Shown: piece by piece, positions 1 to 8,500 of the stretch
Layout of the letters: each line of letters begins with the position of its first letter
Position numbering within the stretch: position 1 is the stretch's first letter
Assembly: GCA_000969725.1 (NCBI GenBank)
Contig: JXSR01S003016.1
DNA: 24,545 bases
DNA from: Ophiothrix spiculata
Lineage: Eukaryota; Echinodermata; Ophiuroidea; Amphilepidida; Ophiotrichidae
Reading direction: 5' to 3' (one strand)
Notes under the pieces: generated by a model
Told to the model about the DNA's origin: nothing
Databases searched by the model: none
The model's input: the letters and a program-made list of their open reading frames with translations, nothing else
Made by a program: the position numbers and the translations under genes

Positions 1-1040
1 TTGCACACGGGCGTACTTTGCTTTTTCAAAGCTCACCCGTGTAAAAATGACCACGCAATAATTGAGCCCGTACGCATCAGCTTTTCAATAGTAAAAGATC
101 GTTTTAAAGGGTCGCACAGGTACGCAAAAATGCTACAAATGTTGCGTACGTAGGCATAAATGTTTCACTGTCTGCGCAAAGGTTGCAGACGGACGCATAA
201 GTGTGTATAGGTTATAGAAGTGTTTTATTGCTTGCGTTTTAATGAACGCACGCGGTTTAGATATAGAAGCGCACTTAGGAGTATGCGCTTTAATGGTTAA
301 ACCTGTTAGTGTGAAACGGTTGCTTTGTATTCTAAGCGAGTAAAGACACGCACATATACTCTTTTAGATGGGGCAACATCACGGGTTTGCAACATGGTAT
401 CACCTATTTTTGCTTTCCAGGAAATCTTATGCGTACGAATTCCTAAAGACCGTGTCACACAGCACCGTATTGAGCCAAAACGTATGAATAACGTAAAGTT
501 CGGGCTATACGGTTGCAAAAGAGATTATATACGGTGAAGAAATCCATACAATTGAACGTATTGACTGACGAACATGAAACGAATAGACCGTACAATGACC
601 GTACGACTTGCGGATAAGAAGCAGAAAAGTTGTCTCGTCTCACTGAACAACGCCGAATGAGAACCGGACGTGTTCCGTACTAAACGATTAAATTAAGTAT
701 GAGGAACGTACAAAACAAATTAGTAACGTACGAGTAGGCACAGAGACAATCGCCAAAGTAAATCCCCACTTGTAAATAATATCTCTCCACACTTTCCGGT
801 TTGCAAGTTTCATTATAATATTTCTCTAGTACTGAGAGTTCTGACCTTGCTCAAAACAAGACAACGTATTTAACGTACTCAAAACGCATTCCCACCAGAT
901 GGATAACGAATTGAACGTGTTTCTACCGAATGCATAACGAACATCACCGTACAGTAAAAGAGTGTACGTTATTCGTACGTTTTCGTCAATACGGTGATGT
1001 GTAACACCGCCTTTAACAGATAATTTGTGCACAGTACGGT
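1..1040. other. CpG/TACG-rich noncoding tract, no gene seen
   Basis: About 1 kb in which short words such as CGTAC, GTACG, AACGTA and ACGCA recur far more often than in the rest of the window, with short local inversions (for example ACACGGG near 5 and CCCGTGT near 39, and CATCACCGTA near 941 against TACGGTGATG near 990). Small ORFs occur on both strands but none resembles a protein family and none has matching exon structure. It may be the edge of a decayed satellite or of a larger repeat; I cannot assign it. Confidence 0.4.
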
Positions 1041-2345
1041 TGATATTAGATGACCTTTTGCAATATATTCGCCGTTGTTAAGGAATGTTACTAGGTATTA
1101 AGAAATCAAATCCACTTGAAGAAATTAACATGACAAAGAGGAAACTATATGAATACTCTATATTTTGCATTTATAAAGTTAAAATTTACTTTACGCATCT
1201 GCCAGGCAGTACCAGAGAAGCAAACACATAGAATTGCTTTTTGATTAGTTTTTTTGAACTAGTAACACTTTGGCGTAGGCGAAAAAAAAATATCTAAGAA
1301 TGTTTTTCAATGTTGAATCAATAGGAAAACAGAAAAAAACGTTCCTTTCTATGAGAAATCACAAATTTTTGATTATTTTACGGCAAAAATGTATAGTTTT
1401 ATTTTGAAATTCCATGCGTCAGTTAACCACGTCCTTCTGCAAAAGAACTGTCCCGACACGACCCATCACCCTCCCAATCCCCCCCCCCAAAAAAAATAAA
1501 TAAAGGGAAAAATTCCCAATAACCCTCCCGCTTTGTACTAACAATACAACCCACAAACGGTCGATGAAATCTTAACCGATAGACCAAGTAAGCATAAGCG
1601 CTCCGTGCCGTGTTTGCATACTCTCAGAGTATGAATTCATACTTATCTAATATACCGCACACTGCTCCGTAGTATGAATTCATACTTAACTCATTGACCA
1701 AAAACAAAAACACCCGAATTGTCTATAAATCTGGACTTTATAAAGTCCACGTTGAAAAAGTACACTGTTATTAATAGAATATTCTTCTTGGATTGAGCAA
1801 ATTAACTCAAATGACATGTGCAGAACATTATTCAAGTAAAATGTCTGTTTTTTCCTTTTTATTGACATTCCTTAAGATACACAATTGCTGGACATATTCT
1901 ATGAACAAAACATTTGTATTTTTTTTTGCTTTTAAATCATGAAAATCGACCATACCAATCTCAACTTATGTTCATTTTAGTAAAATGTGTGTTTTTTACT
2001 TCCCTCCAAAAAAAGGAAAGGAGAAAACAGACATTCTACTCAGTTGATTCAAGTTCTGTCTGGCACAACCTGTACATTTTGCAAACGTAAATTTCAATTT
2101 GAAATATCGGATCTGATTCTTATCTGAATTGTAGATTTGTTTCAGTTTATATCAAAATATTTGTACTCTGTACTCTAAATTTGTGCTTGTCAACAATATT
2201 GGCCATGTGACAAATAGTGGATGTTCTCGACAAAATTCTGTGTATGGTTCTAAATGTCTGAATACAATAAATTCTGAGAGAAAATCGCCAAAAGGAATTC
2301 GATCAACATGATTAGTAATATATATTTTCAAGTTAAAGCAAAACA
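1041..2345. other. Upstream region of gene 1, no gene seen
   Basis: AT-rich noncoding DNA before the first coding exon of the first M6PR-like gene. It contains a C-run followed by an A-run (about 1480-1500) and a pair of perfect 16-bp palindromes (1628-1643 and 1671-1686). I see no convincing TATA box or upstream exon, and cannot place the transcription start. Confidence 0.4.
1628..1686. repeat. Pair of identical 16-bp palindromes
   Basis: AGTATGAATTCATACT occurs at 1628-1643 and again at 1671-1686, 43 bp apart start to start, about 660 bp upstream of the gene 1 start codon. Each copy is perfectly self-complementary. It could be a dimeric transcription-factor site or a remnant of a palindromic repeat; no function can be assigned from sequence. 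Confidence 0.5.
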
Positions 2346-2521
2346 ATGAAAATGCGTTCTATAAATGCGTCGTCAATTTGGGTTTTTGTTATATTCATTA
2401 TATTTTGTCCACACATGTCGGAGTCACAGTGTCAGAAAATAAATAACTGCAAATGCCAGCTACCAAGTGGACAGATTATTGATTTATCGTCTATCGGAAA
2501 TCCTGGTGGAAATACGCCAAG
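2346..2521 (+). CDS. Gene 1 exon 1: signal peptide and first Cys cluster
   Basis: ATG at 2346 is followed by a hydrophobic stretch (WVFVIFIIF) and then a C-x5-C-x-C cluster (CQKINNCKC) aligning with gene 2 [10 protein letters not shown] second in-frame ATG two codons later is possible. The exon ends in AG (phase 2) before GTAAAG. The match IDLSSIG / IDISSLG between paralogs confirms the frame. Confidence 0.8.
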
Positions 2522-5500
2522 GTAAAGTTCATTGAATATTTAGGCCCGTATTCCAGAAAGAAGTTTAGCCATTGTTTAACTGAGCATCAACTGTCCAAGA
2601 ATGATATGCATCATTGCAGCTTTCAAGCAGAGCAGCTCATGAGAGCTGTTGACTAGAAATAAAACCTTGATTTAGCTAAACACCTTTCTGGAATACGGGC
2701 CTGTTTAAATTTGCAGTACATATTTACTAGAAGAGTTGTAAACAGAAAAGTCTCAACAAAATATCAAAAATTTGTTTAAAACAAACGTTACATATGTATA
2801 TACAAAGATACTTTGATTTTGATCAGAAATAGTTTTGAGTAAAAACAGCCAACAGAAATGTGACTATCGTAAATTAAGCGTTTCCAAGTGTATTTCGTCA
2901 AAAACTTGTCTTGCCACAGAAAAATGGATAAAAAGCATATGCGCGCTTTCCTATACTAATACATTTGGAATTAAATTTTGGATCTCGAATTTTATTCAAC
3001 AAATGGAGGCCCCGTAACACTCGGGAGGAATGACAAAGTTGCTCAGAATTGCAAGGTTAATTAAGGTTGCCCAAATTTGCCCATTAAGTTTTACAACATT
3101 TGCAATGTTACATAAGGTTACAGTATATGTTAAGAAGCAGACCTTTCGCGAACCTTGCGTCACCTTCGGCAGCTTTGAGGAACTTTCAGCAACCTTGGGC
3201 AACATTGTCGAGCTTTAGGCAACATTGGGCAACCTTGCGCAATGTTAATCTTGTGCAACCTTAGGCAATATTGGGCAACATTGCCAATACTCCCGACTGA
3301 CATGGGGCGTAAATGAGAGAAGCAGAAAAAGGAAGTATATTTAGGCCAAATCGTTTGGAGGGTATTAATATTAATCAAAACCAAACCCAATAAGGTAAAA
3401 AAGTCATAATTCATTGGTGACAAGGGGCGCTTCATTTTAACACTTTATAAGCTCCAAAAATAGAGAAGTTAAATTCAGATAACTCGTGAAATGCTATTAA
3501 CTCATTGAACTACCAACCATCGAGAACCAGAATTGAGTCCGTTCATCTGTATCATTGATTGATTGATTGATTGATCTCTGTACAGCCGTAATGCAAAAAA
3601 CATCTTTTTACGAGCGCTCAGGACACTTAACGCAACGAGGATTCCCGCTACGAAAACATGTGTCACATTTTGGCTAGTTGAAGGACTATGATCATTTTCA
3701 CACCAGTGTCAAAGGTATTAAAGTATTTTGATTTCGTCGGGATTTTTCTGGTGCTAGCTAGTGATATCAAGCCTTACACTTTCATATTTTAAACACACGG
3801 TTTATGGTAAATTCTTTCAGGTTTGACTACGCTGCTCCTGATGAGACATTCGGTCTATATGAGTACTCCTTCAATGGCTGCCATGGATATAGTGACGAAT
3901 GGTGCTCTGGTGTAGTTGTAAGTATATAATTATATACCGTAATTCCCTACTGAGAGCCCGCACGACGTATGGTCCGCACGTATTAAAACAAGTATCATTT
4001 CGTTGTATTATCTGCACCTCAATATTACCCATAGGCTGTAAAGAGATCTGAATAGGATTTTAAAATACATTCCTCGATGCAACATTTATGCGAGTCATTA
4101 AAATATACTCCTTCTCTTCAATGAATGACGTATGCAATGAATGACGTAGGGACCTACAGTGATTGATCATTTCTGCACCGTCGTTTATCTAAGTATTACA
4201 ATGTGAGTCATAAGTGTGCATCAAAATTGAATTTAAGTTTTATACACTATACCTAAATATCTTAAGACGGAGAAGATACATCTAATAATCAAAGATACCA
4301 TTACTTTTTGGTCTGGCGGTCGTTTATCATATTGGTTTCTCAAAGTCTCTGTTTCTTTCACAAGGTCATTTATGTGTAGTCAGGTAGCCTTTTCTATCAT
4401 CAGACCAAACATTAGGGACTTTCTTGCATGCCTATAATGCCAACAATTGTATTGTGTTACTAAATTAGCTTAAATTATATTATATGACTTGCTTTTGGGA
4501 TACTTTCAATTTATTATTAAAGTGCTGTGTTTTATAGACCGCGTTATAATGTAAATTACTGTCTAGATCTATAACTATTTTATACAACTTTTTCTTACTT
4601 CTCAAAACTAATCTAACCTGAGGTTAAAATATCTGCAATAAATAAAAATACATCCTTGTATATACAGGCATGTCAGCGGTATAAGATTATGACGACTCCT
4701 GGTTTTCCTCTCGGCACTCCGGATTCAGCAGATTATACCGACGGCACACTACTCAAGTTTGCAGCTTATGACAACTTTGACAATCAACAAAGGTAGAATA
4801 AGATGTATGTGCAAATATAAAACCTTATAGATACTTCTTTTAAACATTTCAATCCACTCTACCGCGTGCCCCAAAAGGCCCCTTTACAATACTTAAAAGT
4901 AAAGTGTTTGGCTATACTGCATAATCAGGAAGAACTAAAATGAATTTTACTGTAACGTATGTTTCATTTCAATCTAGAACAAAAGTTATACCAGGTCAAT
5001 ATCCCGGTCAATATTTAGGTGCAACTTTGCAAGGTCGATCTAGTTTAACTACTTTGCCATTGACTATGATATTGTCAATGATTTGCTCACTCAACGTTAT
5101 ATTGTATATTCATGTTTGCATACTTTTTAATTCATGCTGATCATTTGTGACCCGTCGTATCAAAACACGGTACATGTCGCACGCTACATGTTTCTCATTT
5201 CGTGAAACCGATAACGCCATGTTATCCCATACTTGAAGCTGAATATCAATCAATTTCTTGTACAGTGGTGACTTGTCACATTATGATACCATGTTAATAT
5301 ATTGCTCATCAGTAAAAAGGAATAACCAATTTCAAGTATGGGATAACATGGTGTTACCGGTTTTACAAAATGAGAAACAAGTAGGTTGCGACATATATCA
5401 TGTTTTAATATGAAGGTCATATTTTTCCATGACCCATTCTCAAACAGTTTCGTAACACCCTTTTTGTTCAAAAAATAACATCAAAAATCATGAAGTTGGT

Positions 5501-8500
5501 CCAAACAAATTTGCACCCAAATATGGTAACGTTCTTCACCACATTGTGTATGCATGAGGTGTTTGAAAAATGAGAATCAAAAATATATTTTGTTATTTTA
5601 GATGCAAACTTGGATGGTCTTTTTTGTTGTTATTGCCCTCACAAATCAAAACTGGTATATAAAACAAATATTGACTGCTCTTTCATTATGGAAAATAGTA
5701 TACAAATATTGGATGCCTGGGAGTGCAATAGTACAAAATATATCATGAGGTCAAATTTAGACTTTTCTATTTCACGAGGCGTAGCCGAGTGAAATGGATC
5801 AGTCCAAATTTGACCGGATGATATATTTTGTACTATTGCACGTGCATAGGCATTCAATATTTGTTTTATATCATGATATCACACAGGTTTGTTTCATGCC
5901 GTGCAATAGTACAAACTATTGCACGGCTCAAATCACTGTAATCATGATATAATAAAAACTACATTATTTCCCCCTCAGTAATCTTGAGACAATCATACTA
6001 TTTCCTTCGACCTTCGGTCTTGGGAAATAATATATAGGTACTATTTCCCTCAATACTAGTATATTATATCTGTTTCTTATCATATTTCTTATCCAGATAT
6101 ACAGAAGTTTAACTGATATGTGATGAAACCGCTTATCCAGATAGTTGAAAAGTTTTAGGAGAACCAAATTCAGACTGGGTTTATGTAAGACTCTATTCAA
6201 TTCCATTCGTATATAGTATCATTTATAATAATATATAAGTGGTTTCTAGGATTTGCTCACTGCAAAGCATGTTGAAATGTAAGATATAGTACTCGTTCTG
6301 AACGCGTTTTTCTGAACACCAAAAGAGCATATTCAGAACACAAGAACACATAAAATATGTTATAAATGAACGTGTTCTTCAACACACAAGTTATAAACTC
6401 ATGCTTTTTGCAGTGAGATTGTTATCAGCGGTTAAAAATACGTGACGCTAAAGAAATAGGTATACACGTGTATTCAAATCTCAGCATTTCATATGATTCA
6501 GAAACAAATATCTGTTAAAACTCATTTCTTTTCCATTCAACTGACCTGACCAAACATTGTATTCATTCATTCATCCATTCATTCATTCATTCATTCATTC
6601 ATTCATCATGTTCATTCATTCATTCAATCAATCGTTCGTTGGTTTGTTCGTTCGTTCATTCATTTATTTATTTATTCAATTCAGTGAATGAATAAAGATT
6701 TTAAACAAAATTGTACACATATAATTATGTTTCAGAAATACGAGCTCACAAGCAAATGTGCCTGCCCCGACGGTTGTTCTGTCCCCTCCATCACCACCAC
6801 CAAAACCACCACCAGTGGTGGAGGCAGCGGAGGAGGAGGCGGTGGAGTTCTTAGTATTGGTTCCATACTGTGTATTGTGTAAGCATATTTTTCTTTCTTT
6901 ATGCTGTACCATAACATATGGCAAGCCACAGCAGACAAAACCTCTATGAGTTTTTAACCACCCTCACGTGTTCACATCAATACACCATGAGTTTGTAGCA
7001 ATACATCACCAGCTTGCAGCAATACACCTCGAGTTTACTGCAATACATCGCGAGTTGACAGCAGTACGCCTCGAGTTTGCAGAGACATACAGTGAGTTAA
7101 CTACACACCATGAGTTTGCAGCAATATGCTACGAGTTTCCATCAGTAAACTACGAGTTTACAGCAATGCACCTTGAGTTTGCATCAATACACTACGAGTT
7201 TACAGCGAGACACCACGAGTTTGCAGCAATACACTACGAGTTTACGGCAATGCACCTTGAGTTTGCAGCAATACACCACGAGATTGCATCAATACACTAC
7301 GAGTTTACAGCAATGCACCTTGAGTTTGCAGCAATACACCACGAGTTTGCATCAATACACTATAAGTTTACAGCGAGACACCACGAGTTTGCAGCAATGC
7401 ACATTGAGTTTACATCAATACACTACGAGTTTACAGCAATGCACCTTGAATTTGCATCAATACATTACGGGTTTACAGCATTATACCTCGATTTAAAAGA
7501 AGAAATCAGAACCTTCCCGTAATACTTTTCGGTATTCGTCGACGATCCCTTCAGCTGGAAGAAAATATCGTGTGTATCCCATCATGCATTGCTTCCTATT
7601 AGATTGTTTGTATAGGAAAATGTCCTGTCAATCAATCAATCAATTATACACTGTATTTGCATGACACATATACCCCATGAAGGACTCTGATCGTACAGGG
7701 GACCAACGGCTTAACGTGACTTCCGAACCATGGAGCAAGTAGAGCAAAGTTTCTTGCCCAAGGAAACAAGGAGACGAAACCGCCGCGCTCAGGACTCTAA
7801 CCCATAGCATCTGTATGTGAGTAGTTAGTGATGAAATGCCCGTAAATCAAAGTTATTCGTTGTAATCTTGCATTTTCCATCACTAACCAAACTACTCACA
7901 TGACTTCCTGTACAAAATGTCCCATAGGTTGAAATGCATGATGGGATACACACGCTATTTTCTCTTCTTTCAGAGGATTGTTGTATCTCGTGTATTGTGT
8001 TGATGAAAACTCAAGGTGCATTGCTGCAAACTCGTGGTGTATTGCTGTAAACTCGAGTTGTATTGCTACAAACTCGTAGTGTATTGATGCAAACTCGTAG
8101 TGTATCTCTGCAAACTCGAAGTGTACTGCTGCAAACTCGTGGTGTATTGCTGCAAACTCATGGTGTATTGCTGTGAACTCGTGGGGGAGGTTTGTCTTGT
8201 CTTGTCTTGTCTTGTATAGTTAGCAAAGCATCTGCCGACACATCACGCTAACTTGACCTCTGGATGGTGGTATGTCTTTAGTTTTGTGGTTTTTTGCATG
8301 GTTCATTGAAATAATCTTTGATGGCGGTTTTAAAAATGTCCAGGCTCGGGCTATGGGCAACGGATGCAGGTAGTTTATTCCATTCCTTCACAGTAGTTGG
8401 GAAAAATGAATCACGCCAGGCAACAACCTCCCACGAGTATTCAATGTGTTTATGTTCATTCCCTCTGGTAAGTCTGGTACATTTGGTTGCGTAGGAAGTG

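Noticed and set aside
5147-5170. Possible gene 1 exon 4 suggested by the codons for ICDPS near 5140
   Set aside because: No acceptor precedes it, stops follow in frame, and the sequence is the left arm of an inverted repeat. The segment 6097-6184 matches in phase, Cys position and the GE/Y residues.
6676-6938. Antisense and out-of-frame ORFs over gene 1 exon 5 with Pro/Gly/Ser runs
   Set aside because: They are shadows of the Thr/Gly codon repeat; only the frame giving SKCACP and LSIGSIL fits the family and the splice phases.
6968-7522. 184-codon open frame with heptad-like repeats (EFTAIHH type)
   Set aside because: It is produced by a 21-bp minisatellite, which cannot generate stops when the unit has none. 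A second frame is open too, and the array is the arm of a foldback element with an inverted copy at 8005-8187.
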